The notes under the pieces: model-generated
What the model was told of the DNA's origin: nothing
The model's database searches: none
The model's input: the letters and a program-made list of their open reading frames with translations, nothing else
Part shown: piece after piece, positions 11,910 through 21,960 of the stretch
Layout: each line of letters starts with the position of its first letter
Numbering within the stretch: the stretch's first letter is position 1
Assembly (NCBI GenBank): GCA_963682025.1
Contig: OY821519.1
Coordinates: forward strand, 930,001-994,000
Reading direction: 5' to 3'
From: Cordilura impudica
Lineage: Eukaryota; Arthropoda; Insecta; Diptera; Scathophagidae
Length of the DNA stretch: 64,000 bases
Made by a program: the position numbers and the translations under genes

Positions 11910-12409
11910 ATATGAGTAATAAAATTATTCAACTTTCGGTTTAAACCCAATTCAGAAGATTCTTTTTTCGGTAGAATGCAGAATACATGTTGTTTATTTA
12001 TGAGATCAATTTAATAATCTAATTTCCAATTTGAAGCTAAAAATATTTCAATAATTTTATCAAATAATACTTCTTTCCGATATACTGATATTAATGCTGT
12101 TTTTATATTTGAGCGAAAGTTTTGCGTTCCAACTCTTCTGAGAAGTTCAGGCCTGATTCCAAACTAAATAGCCATTGTAGAAACCTCTTGGCACAACTTT
12201 TCATATTCGTTGTCCACATCTCGGTGTATTGAATTTTGTCGATTTATAACTAAGTTAATTTCGTTATAAGCTTTCACAATATCTAAATTTACTGATTGTA
12301 ACTACCTTGACAACTGGTAAGTAAAATTCAAAACAAAGCTGCAAATTTAAGATGAACTCAAAATTACATATACGGTTATGTAAACACCGTCTAATATTAC
12401 AACCTAAAA
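11910..12409. other. No recognised feature
   Basis: AT-rich DNA between the long-inverted-repeat transposon and DINE copy B. No motif is recognised on either strand. Confidence 0.35.
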
Positions 12410-13176
12410 AACAAGTAAGAAAATTATAGTCGGTCTAGACCGACTATACGATACCCTATACCATGCGTTTAGAGGCTCTATCACTCAGGCCCAACTAACT
12501 GGATATAGAAAGTAAGCATAAACCAAATTTGAGTGGGATTTTTATTAATTTTTTTGGCTGCAGATAGGAAAAAGTCATATCGGAAGCTATATCTATATGG
12601 GGACTAGGCCCCAAAATGGACCGATCCTGACCATGTTAGGTAAAGTCTCTTGTATTTGGCAAAAATATATACAAACAAAATTTGAGAAGAATCAGTGCAA
12701 TATTTTTGTTTTTGATAGATTTAAGTGAAGATCGGGAAGCAGCTCTATATGGGACCTATGACTAAGAGTTGTCCAATAGGGATAATTTTTGGACTACTGA
12801 TTAATGGATGTAATAAATACATACAAACCCAATTTGACTAAGATTTATATGATAATTTAGATCTTATGGCAATTTATGTTGATTTCATAGGGGTCATTTG
12901 TATAGGGGCTAGTTCTGAACATGGACGGATTCTCACCAATTTCAATTTCATCAAAATATATTCAAATTTGCGACCTGCAGTTTGATTAAAAGGTTTACAT
13001 GGACACAGACGGACGGACGGACGGATGGACGGACGGACATCGGTAAATCGAATCAGATAGTGATTCTGATTCGATCGGTATAATAAAAGATGGGTCTAGG
13101 TCAAATATTTTTGGTAGTTACAAACAGCAGCACAAAGTCATTATACCCAAACCACATAGTGGTATAGGGTATAAAA
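12410..13176 (-). mobile_element. DINE-1/INE-1-like element, copy B (near full length)
   Basis: It has the same layout as copy A: on the plus strand it starts AACAAGTAAGAAAATTATAG, has the palindrome AGTCGGTCTAGACCGACT, a long GGACGGACGG tract with six units and one variant, and ends CACATAGTGGTATAGGGTAT. Relative to other copies it lacks a short block (GATAAAAGCTTATATACC region) at about 12945. Non-coding. Confidence 0.85.
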
Positions 13177-13325
13177 GGAGTTAGAAGGATTGCATACAAA
13201 AATTTGGAGAAAAGATAATTATGAGTTGAAAAAGTGGCATATTTGATATTTCATAAACCGCTAATAAACCGTGATGGCCATGAAAATATTCAAGAAATTG
13301 GTATTTTGCTTTTACCTCATGTACA

Positions 13326-13701
13326 TCTATAATATTAATAGACTAGGCGATTTTTTGTTACCGATGTTTTGTTCTAAGATTTTATCCCGATTTTGACCAA
13401 ACGTATATTTTTTTAAAGGTATTTCTTTTTAGTCGTTTTGCAGATTTGCGGATTTTTTAATTTTTTCCTTTTTTTGAGTAAATTGCATTTAAAATTGCTA
13501 CTTACACATACATACAATTATAGAGTGCTATGTGTGTGTTTATTAAATCTGTTAATGTGTTTGTAATAAAAATGAGTTTGGTTTTTGTTTTGTTTTGTGA
13601 ATTGGCTATAATTGATTAGCATACTTTTAGGGTCTTTATTTAATGAAAAAATAAAATTTCCTAGAATTTGCGCTCGAATTTCGAGGGCTGGAATCTGCTA
13701 G
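13326..13701 (+). mobile_element. Short non-autonomous Helitron (TAGGCGA family), copy a
   Basis: Starts TCTATAATATTAATAGACTA, then GGCGA, and ends GGGCTGGAATCTGCTAG. The flanking bases are A (13325) and T (13702). TC start, CTAG end and A^T target without duplication are Helitron hallmarks. Three more copies occur at 23318-23694, 29943-30298 and 50317-50650. The internal blocks (ATTTTATCCCGATTTTGACC, AATTGGCTATAATTGATTAG) are shared. Non-coding. Confidence 0.7.
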
Positions 13702-14597
13702 TAGTATTTATTGGACATACATGTTTGTAATTGTATGCTAGTTTGCGTATTTGTTGGGTAGCTATTAATTTATTTGGTTTTGTAGTTTTCAATATTTTAG
13801 CTATTGCTTTTTTTTTGTTTTAAAAAGATTTTTGTGGTTTATGTTTTGAGTCTTGGGACATTTTAAATAATTTTACAATATTTACATGTGTTGCCCTTAA
13901 ATTTGCAATAATTTTATACAGCACCAACAAGGTCGAACTCCTGGAAGGCTCCTCTCAGAATGCGCTGCAATTTGTATACGGCTAATATTACAGATTTGTT
14001 TTAAAATTTTTCCGATTTTGTTTTAAAAAATTAATTTTTGTTATTGAAGTGCAAACGTTTTGGTATTGTGAATTGTTAATTTATCAGCCGTATACGTGAT
14101 ACGATTTTCTCGTACTTTAGAGTCGCTAATGACACAAAAGTGTGTCAAACAAAATATTTAAGTATTATATCTGTGTGTGTTTAAGAGAAATTTTACCTTC
14201 CACCCACCCCCTATATTATGATAAATATATTCACTGCAGATAGATTGTTAGATACATACATAGATATGAATTTAAAATTTCAATCAGTTTAACGTTTACA
14301 TCAAACATGCTTTTAATTAAATTTAATTTTCTTTTCGAAAAGGACAATAAGAAGGTAGAAATTACTTTTTAATTAAATAAGAAAAATGTAAATGATTTAA
14401 GTTTAGATACAGAGTACTTACTCGTATATGAGCATTTCCCCATTTCGCGTTAAAATTTTTGAAACTGACTTCATATCTCAAATGGTTAATTCAAAAAGGT
14501 TTTTTTATTTGAAAAGTCCGCTGTAATTATAATCTTTCAAATAGCAAAAGTCTTGCATTTACTGCTGCCAATTTCATACAGCATGTGATTTTTTTGT
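13702..14597. other. No recognised feature
   Basis: AT-rich sequence, slightly less so at 13910-14130. No repeats shared with other parts of the window are seen. Confidence 0.4.
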
Positions 14598-14998
14598 AAT
14601 GCGAATAATTAGCAATATCACTTTTATGTACTAAAAACCAGGGCTCCCCATTACTCGAGCTTCGAGCTACTCGAGCTGCTCGAGTAGTTGATGAGCTACT
14701 CGAGCTCAACGAGTAGCTCGAGTAGTAAAAATTAGCATTTTTCATGTTTGAAAGCGTGTAAAAACTTAAATGTTGGTATTTAGTATAACAATTTTTGTAA
14801 TGCGAATAATTAGCAATATCACTTTTATATACTAAAAACCAGGGCTCCCCATTACTCGAGCTTCGAGCTACTCGAGCTGCTCGAGTAGTTGATGAGCTAC
14901 TCGAGCTCAACGAGTAGCTCGAGTAGTAAAAATTAGCATTTTTCATGTTTGAAAGCGTGTAAAAAGTTAAATGTTGGTATTTAGTATAACAAATGTAT
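14598..14998 (+). repeat. 201-bp tandem duplication spanning the left boundary of the hAT element
   Basis: Two nearly identical 201-bp units (about 14598-14798 and 14799-14998). Each contains roughly 40 bp of host flank (TGTAATGCGAATAATTAGCA...), the 8-bp target site CTAAAAAC, and the first 150-160 bp of the hAT inverted repeat starting CAGGGCTCCCC at 14639 and 14840. The duplication therefore includes host and element sequence and must have arisen after the insertion. Confidence 0.85.
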
Positions 14999-16545
14999 AC
15001 TTTTTAGAATCGTACAGATACCAAGAATATCACTATTAAATTTCACTTGAATCGGAGTGTCCCACTTGCGTGGGCAAACTACTACTCGAAAAAGCTTGAC
15101 GACTTTCCATACAAATGTATGAAAATATTAACTTCATAGATGTTTGACTTCATTTAAGAAAAAATTTTCCCAAAATACATGGCATGATTTTATATATTTT
15201 GAAGTCAGTTACACTGATAGATTACCCTCCTGAAATATTAAAACATTCTGATAAAAACTATGGAGTGGGCTAACTACTACTCGAAAAAGATCATCCACTT
15301 TCCACTCAAATGTATGAAAATATGATCTTCGTATATGTTTGATGCCTATTTACAAAAAAATTTTTAAGAACACTTGGAAAAACCTCTTAGTATTTTAATT
15401 TGAATATATGTAGAGGATATGTTTTCAAAATTTCAAAGCATTTGGACAAAAATGTTGGCGTGTGGGAACAACTACTCGAAAAAGATCGGAAATTTTGCAA
15501 AAAAATGTAAAAAAATAAAAAAAAAAATTTTTATATTTTTTCACTGCCTGTAATTGACTATATTCAGAGATTACTCGTAAAAAATTTTAAGCCATTCCGA
15601 CCAAAATTGTGGGGTCGGTATAGCACTACTCGACTGATATTGACCACTTTCTATACAAATGTGTGAAAATATGCTCTTATTTGAAGTTTGATGATATTTT
15701 TCAGAAAATTTTCCACAATGACGTAATAAAAAATTATATTCGTTAGAGCTGTATATACAAAGAGAACACTTCCTTCAAGTTTCAAAGCATTCCGCCAAAA
15801 ATTGAAGCTTGGAGGAACTACTACTCGACGAAAAACAAAAAAAAAAAAAAAATTTTTCAAAAAAAAAAAATGTTTTTTTCTTTCTTTTTACTGTCCGTAA
15901 TTGACCTTATTCACAGATGACTCATTTCAAAAATTAAGCCATTCTACTGGAAAAGGATCAGCCACTTTCTATACAAATGTGTGCAAATTTGCTCTTATTT
16001 CAAGTTTGATGTAACTTTAAAAAAAATTTTCCATCACGACTTCTTAAAATTTTTTACTGCTTGTAGTTGCAAATATATCAAGATAATCTTCTTAAAATTT
16101 CAAAGTATTGCGACAATAATTGTGCTGTTGGCGAACTACTACTCTAAAAAGCTCGACCACTTTCCATACAAATATATGAAAAAATACACTTCATGCAAGT
16201 TTGACATCGATTCACACAAAATATTTAAGGCACACATGGTACAAATTTATGCTTTTTAAAGTTGGAAATATGATTACATTTCGTACACGAAATTCCAAAG
16301 TAATCTGACCAAAATTGTGGCTCGGACGAACTACTACTCGAAAAAGATCAGACTCTTCCAATACAAAAGTGTGAAAATTTGCTCTTATTTCATGTTTGAG
16401 ATAATTTTACAGAAAATTTTTTGTAATGACATAGCCGAAAGTTATATGTTTTAGATTTAGAAATGTAAGGAGAGTATTTCTTTTAAATTTCAAACGTTTC
16501 CGACAATAATGGTGGGGTGAACAAAGTACTACTCGGAAAAGCTCG
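14840..16545 (+). repeat. Left terminal inverted-repeat arm of the hAT element
   Basis: It opens with a CTCGAG-rich block (alternating ACTCGAGCTACTCGAG, itself partly palindromic). About eight or nine diverged subrepeats of roughly 180-200 bp follow. Each carries a core AACTACTACTCGAAAAAG(A/C)TC, usually followed by CCACTTTCCATACAAATGT and then a GTTTGA(T/C) block. Cores lie near 15078, 15273, 15468, 15624, 15815, 16135, 16330 and 16536. The open frames here are low-complexity by-products. Confidence 0.85.
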
Positions 16546-16895
16546 AAATACTACTCGAAAAAAATCAGCCAGTTTCCATAAATGTGTTAAAATTTGCTTT
16601 TCTTTTAAGTTTGATGTAATTTTACAGAACATTTTCCTTCCCGACTTGCTAAAAGTTTATATGTTGTGAAGTTTTCGATTTGAGGACATTGTATCCTTCA
16701 AATTTTAAACTATTCTAAGAAAATTATGGAGGCGGCGAACTACTACTCGAAAAAATTCAGCTACTTACATACAGTGTGCGCAGATTTACTCTTCTTTCAA
16801 GTTTGATGTAAGTTATTACATTTATTTTAGTGAATATTTCATTTTATTTAAGTACATAAAATCTTATAATTTTTTTAACAATGAATGTTGAAAAG

Positions 16896-17858
16896 TTATG
16901 GTTTCAGCGAACTTCTTTTAGCAGTGACAACATTATCAGCTGTATAAAAGCACCGCTCTGATTATGCTGAAGTTGCTGGGATACAAAGGAATCTCTTGGC
17001 CATTCGTGATATGTTCGGGTACTTTTCTTCACGATCCTGCCACCATTTTAGTGGACAGTCTTTCCACTCGATTTGTTTTTCACGTTGATATCTCGACCAC
17101 TCGATGTCAAGGTTATCATTTGTGCTCTGCGTTCGTTTTAAAAGTTTGTCGATAGCGCATATTTTAGAATGCTGAAATGTTGTATATTCTGTTGGTAATT
17201 CTTTTTCTTTACACAAATGCCCCTTAAATTCCTTTTTTGATTTGGGATTGATTCAAAAGAGTTTCATGCTCCATATCTTTATAACGAGGATCGAAAAATG
17301 ATGCCAACATTCTTGTTGCTACATCTGGTGAGATCTTCAAATTAAAGCGACTTTCCATTCTGCCTTGACGTTAGTTTTAAAAGAAATTGTCCAATCATCG
17401 TCGGTTATATCATCATTTAAGTACTCTTCAATCCAGTGGTTTAGTATTGGGCGAACCATCGAAATCGAAGATCTGTTAGAGCACAAAATATCGGTAAGAA
17501 GGTATGGTGGTTCCGGAACGCTTTTTATTTGTTCAATTTTGCTCCACTCAGCTTCAGATAATTCAAAATCCACCGCAACTCGCTGACTAGTCACATTTCT
17601 GTCCGCCAACAAGTTTATTAAAGATGTACGATTTTGGATGACACAAACGAACATGTTATACGTCGAGTTCCTTCTCGTCTTATAGCACTGCAAGAATTTT
17701 AGTTCCGGAATACCTAATTGTGCTTGTTTTTCCTTTAGCGCATTTATGCACGTGTTGTACATGGCAAAAAACGGTAATAATAAAAATAATAATCGCTTTA
17801 CTGACCTCTTAACCGCAATAAAAACGTACTTCTTAATTTTGAAAATTTTAAACACCAA
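16896..17858 (-). pseudogene. hAT-family transposase, C-terminal part, broken
   Basis: Reading 17858 to 17337 gives a block with TRRNSTYNMF, FELSEAEWSKIEQIKSV and a following T..LCSNRSSISMVRPIL region, the middle of hAT transposases. A frameshift follows. The text ASFFDPRYKD is then visible at about 17310, matching the ASFLDPRFK block. The frame 17216-16965 gives CPLKWWQDREEKYPNISRMA and RFLCIPATSA, the hAT dimerisation domain. After a single in-frame TAA (16962-16964) it continues SERCFYTADNVVTAKRSSLK, the last part of that domain. The BED zinc finger and the first catalytic Asp region are absent. It is at least doubly disabled (frameshift and stop) and N-terminally truncated, so this copy cannot supply active enzyme. 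Confidence 0.85.
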
Positions 17859-17999
17859 AACACCATAAAAATTTTCAATTTTTTTTGTCCTCTTATATTA
17901 ATATTAATTTTTACCATATACTTTTGAAAAATTTTTTGTAAATCGATGTCAAACTTCCATGAAGGGAATGTTTTCATACATTTGTATGGAAAGTGGTCG

Positions 18000-19717
18000 A
18001 GCTTTTCCGAGTAGTAGTCCACCCCACCATTATTGTCGGAAACGTTTGAAATTTAAAAGAAATACTCTCCTTACATTTCTAAATCTAAAACATATAACTT
18101 TCGGCTATGTCATTATAAAAAATTTTCTGTAAAATTATCTCAAACATGAAATAAGAGCAAATTTTCACACTTTTGTATTGGAAGAGTCTGATCTTTTTCG
18201 AGTAGTAGTTCGTCCGAGCCACAATTTTGGTCAGATTACTTTGGAATTTCGTGTACGAAATGTAATCATATTTCCAACTTTAAAAAGCATAAATTTGTAC
18301 CATGTGTGCCTTAAATATTTTGTGTGAATCGATGTCAAACTTGCATGAAGTGTATTTTTTCATATATTTGTATGGAAAGTGGTCGAGCTTTTTAGAGTAG
18401 TAGTTCGCCAACAGCACAATTATTGTCGCAATACTTTGAAATTTTAAGAAGATTATCTTGATATATTTGCAACTACAAGCAGTAAAAAATTTTAAGAAGT
18501 CGTGATGGAAAATTTTTTTTAAAGTTACATCAAACTTGAAATAAGAGCAAATTTGCACACATTTGTATAGAAAGTGGCTGATCCTTTTCCAGTAGAATGG
18601 CTTAATTTTTGAAATGAGTCATCTGTGAATAAGGTCAATTACGGACAGTAAAAAGAAAGAAAAAAACATTTTTTTTTTTGAAAAATTTTTTTTTTTTTTT
18701 TGTTTTTCGTCGAGTAGTAGTTCCTCCAAGCTTCAATTTTTGGCGGAATGCTTTGAAACTTGAAGGAAGTGTTCTCTTTGTATATACAGCTCTAACGAAT
18801 ATAATTTTTTATTACGTCATTGTGGAAAATTTTCTGAAAAATATCATCAAACTTCAAATAAGAGCATATTTTCACACATTTGTATAGAAAGTGGTCAATA
18901 TCAGACGAGTAGTGCTATACCGACCCCACAATTTTGGTCGGAATGGCTTAAAATTTGTTACGAGTAATCTCTGAATATAGTCAATTACAGGCAGTGAAAA
19001 AATATAAAAATTTTTTTTTTTATTTTTTTACATTTTTTTGCAAAATTTCCGATCTTTTTCGAGTAGTTGTTCCCACACGCCAACATTTTTGTCCAAATGC
19101 TTTGAAATTTTGAAAACATATCCTCTACATATATTCAAATTAAAATACTAAGAGGTTTTTCCAAGTGTTCTTAAAAATTTTTTTGTAAATAGGCATCAAA
19201 CATATACGAAGATCATATTTTCATACATTTGAGTGGAAAGTGGATGATCTTTTTCGAGTAGTAGTTAGCCCACTCCATAGTTTTTATCAGAATGTTTTAA
19301 TATTTCAGGAGGGTAATCTATCAGTGTAACTGACTTCAAAATATATAAAATCATGCCATGTATTTTGGGAAAATTTTTTCTTAAATGAAGTCAAACATCT
19401 ATGAAGTTAATATTTTCATACATTTGTATGGAAAGTCGTCAAGCTTTTTCGAGTAGTAGTTTGCCCACGCAAGTGGGACACTCCGATTCAAGTGAAATTT
19501 AATAGTGATATTCTTGGTATCTGTACGATTCTAAAAAGTATACATTTGTTATACTAAATACCAACATTTAACTTTTTACATGCTTTCAAACATGAAAAAT
19601 GCTAATTTTTACTACTCGAGCTACTCGTTGAGCTCGAGTAGCTCATTAACTACTCGAGTAGCTCGAGCTTCGAGTAGCTCGAGTAGCTCGAGTACTCGAG
19701 CTTGACCGTAGGCTCTG
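18000..19717 (-). repeat. Right terminal inverted-repeat arm of the hAT element
   Basis: Reverse complement of 14840-16545 over its length. For example, the same open frames of 69 and 92 codons appear letter for letter in the two arms on opposite strands. The very high arm identity contrasts with the divergence between subrepeats inside each arm, suggesting recent gene conversion or copying of one arm from the other. The outer CTCGAG block is longer and rearranged compared with the left end. Confidence 0.85.
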
Positions 19718-19725
19718 CTAAAAAC

Positions 19726-20082
19726 CAATTACAAACAAATGTGGCTGGGTCTAGAAATGCACTGACTTTCAGGCATTTCAGTATCAATCGTCATTGAGCC
19801 GATGGAATCTCGTATTGCGACCCATAGAAGACGTGTTCAATTAAAACGAATAATCAGAGTAAGATCTTTAAACTTGCTCGATTCAGTGGTAGAGATTTTA
19901 CAATTAATATTTTGTAATTATTCGAATAAATTACAAAATTGTTCGAGTAAATCGATCATTTCAGGAAAGTTAACTCAAATTTGTATCCACAAAGCACACA
20001 ATGAATGTTGGTTAGCTGCGATTCTAGTTATGAAAATCAAAAGATTTTTTTTGGGTTACCATAGGTTGTTACCATATTTTTT
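19726..20082. other. No recognised feature
   Basis: A 96-codon frame at 19802 (MESRIATHRRRVQLKRIIRV...) is basic but matches nothing I know. Without a start context or homology I do not call it a gene. Confidence 0.35.
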
Positions 20083-20535
20083 TGATGTGTAAACATATAC
20101 GCGCAGATGCATAAATTTCTATTTCACAATACAATCACAAAAACAGCGTAGCATGTAAGACGTAAGACAAAATCGGTGTGACTTATGATTGTATTGATGA
20201 AAAAATTATGATATGTAATAACCTGTTTGAAAATGAAAAAAATGAAAAATGAAAAATGAAAAATAAAAATGAAAAATAAAAAATGAAAAATAAAAAATGA
20301 AAAATGAAAAATCAAAAATAAAAAATGAAAAATAAAAATGAAAAATTAAAAATTTTAAAATGAAAAATCAAAAATCAAAAATGAAAAATAAAAATGAAAA
20401 ATAAAAAATAAAAAATGAAAATTTAAAAATTAAAAAATGAAAAATAAAAAATTAAAAATAAAAATGTGCCATAAAAAATCTTTAATTACTATATGTTTAC
20501 ACAACTCCCCTGTGATCGGACTCACATGATTTTTT
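20083..20535 (+). mobile_element. CAGGGG-type short repeat, copy 2, with heptamer array inside
   Basis: The left side (TTTGATGTGTAAACATATAC, GCGCAG, TTTCTATTTCACAATACAAT) and the right side (AATCTTTAATTACTATATGT, TTACACAACTCCCCTG, TGATCGGACTCACAT) match copy 1 at 6958-7270. The interior 20230-20465 is an AAAAATG/AAAAATA array that copy 1 lacks. The CAGGGG start is degraded here. Confidence 0.6.
20230..20465 (+). repeat. AAAAATG-type heptamer array (about 235 bp)
   Basis: Imperfect tandem copies of GAAAAAT with GAAAAATAAAAAT variants. On the minus strand it reads as a Phe/Ile/His/Ser-rich open frame, which is not a gene. Confidence 0.85.
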
Positions 20536-20540
20536 TTTGT

Positions 20541-21235
20541 ATACATCAACACTCAGGGGATGTCTCCTATTAATGCAGTGCACTGTGCTGATATCAGGAA
20601 AATATATTATGGGTAGGAGGAAAGAGGGAGTAGTATTGATGGATATTTGACGGGAAGTTTATTCGACATACGGCTTGTGCGGATAATGAACGAATTTTTG
20701 CGGTAATGCATTGTGCGATCCACGGGACAATAGACTGCAAATAGATGTAATCTATAGATGAGCGAGTGGTGCATAGAAAAAGATGGGCTTTAGGGATCAG
20801 TTCACTTATCTCAGCAGAACACTTCCCATTGTAATATTTATAATACAGTAACATAACCAACATTCCGACGATGCTCCAATGTGTCAATACATCAACACTC
20901 AGGGGATGTCTCCTATTAATGCAGTGCACTGTGCTGATATCAGGAAAATATATTATGGGCAGGAGGAAAGAGGGAGTAGTATTGATGGATATTTGACGGG
21001 AAGTTTATTCGACATACGGCTTGTGCGGATAATGAACGAATTTTTGCGGTAATGCATTGTGCGATCCACGGGACAATAGACTGCAAATAGATGTAATCTA
21101 CTAGATGAGCGAGTGGTGCATAGAAAAAGATGGGCTTTAGGGATCAGTTCACTTATCTCAGCAGAACACTTCCCATTGTAATATTTATAATACAGTAACA
21201 TAACCAACATTCCGACGATGCTCCAATGTGTCAAT
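20541..21235 (-). repeat. 346-bp tandem duplication of the LINE 3' end
   Basis: Two head-to-tail copies starting ATACATCAACACTCAGGGGA at 20541 and 20887, differing at only a few positions (for example GGGTAGG/GGGCAGG and a 1-base indel near 20750/21098). The near identity indicates a recent duplication of an already decayed LINE. Confidence 0.9.
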
Positions 21236-21960
21236 AGAGTTGGTTATCTTTCTGTCATTGAGAAGCACCAACGCCCTCTTTTGCACACGGTTCAAAAGCT
21301 TCAAAATAGATTGTGAAGCCCCTGCCCATATATGGGAGTTGTATTCCATTTTTGGTCGCATATAGGAGGTATAAATAGTAAGGAGATTAGATGGTATGAA
21401 GATTTCTTAAACCGATTTAGGCAACCTACGCACTTGAAAGCTTCTTTCGACATTTGAAAAATGTGTTTATTCCAACGGACATCGCACTGAATTTTCAAGC
21501 CCATAATATCAAGAGCATCTGATTCATCAATATTTACACCACTCATGGATACAGACGACATTGACTCCATGGCCTATCTATGGGTCAATAAACAACATTG
21601 GGTCTTACGAGCATTAAAATCGACCCTGTTCGCTCGACTCCAGTTAGAGATTGTCAAAAGGTCTTGATTGAGTGTGTCATTCATATATTGCCTCATGCCT
21701 CCAATCTCCCTAAGGCTTGACTTTGTTCGAATGAATATGAATGACAAATAGTGCTGTCGTCTGCAGAAGAGTTGATAGGATTGGAAGTTTGACATAGAAG
21801 GCCATTGAGAAAAATAAGAAAATGTGAAGGAGAAAAAACGAAATTGTGGTCACAATTGTATAAGTCAAACTTAATACGATTAATATTTCTCCAATTTATA
21901 CAATTGTATAAGATTATCTTCGTAATGATTATTGTAACAACCACGGATCGCATTTATTCG
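20541..21960 (-). pseudogene. LINE reverse transcriptase remnant (jockey/CR1-like)
   Basis: Read on the minus strand from 21960, the order follows a LINE RT: FSPSHFLIFLNGLL (normally after GVPQGSVLSP), NSSADDSTICHSYSF (the ADD catalytic box), MNDTLNQDLLTISNWSRANR, DFNARKTQCCLLTH, MGLKIQCDVRWNKHI, CVGCLNRFKKSS, then LLYYKYYNGKCSAEISELIP and DRTMHYRKNSFIIRTSRM, ending SNKLPVKYPS. Stops and frame changes break it at least four times. No intact endonuclease domain lies upstream on this strand. The 3' third has been duplicated in tandem (20541-21235). The element is dead. Confidence 0.8.

Larger units (their letters stand above)
14639..19717 (-). mobile_element. hAT transposon with about 1.7-kb Foldback-like terminal inverted repeats
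   Basis: The ends are CAGGGCTCCCCATTACTCGA (left, at 14639 and again at 14840) and, on the opposite strand, CAGAGCCTACGGTCAAGCTC (right, 19717). CAGNGCC is typical of hAT termini. The 8-bp direct repeat CTAAAAAC is at 14832-14839 (also 14631-14638) and 19718-19725, the length expected for hAT. The arms 14840-16545 and 18000-19717 are nearly identical inverted copies. The left side carries further degenerate subrepeats to about 16830 and the right to about 17940. The central 17860-16896 encodes a broken hAT transposase on the minus strand. Such long, internally repetitive arms recall Drosophila Foldback and Galileo elements (P superfamily for Galileo), but the ends, duplication and protein here are hAT. 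Confidence 0.85.

Noticed and set aside
14527..14946. 139-codon Ser-rich open frame on the minus strand
   Set aside because: Produced by CTCGAG repeats in the hAT ends and by the 201-bp duplication. No independent evidence of coding.
15651..18887. Pairs of identical open frames in opposite orientation (69 and 92 codons)
   Set aside because: They are the same inverted-repeat DNA read twice. Low-complexity Phe/Lys content and no domain.
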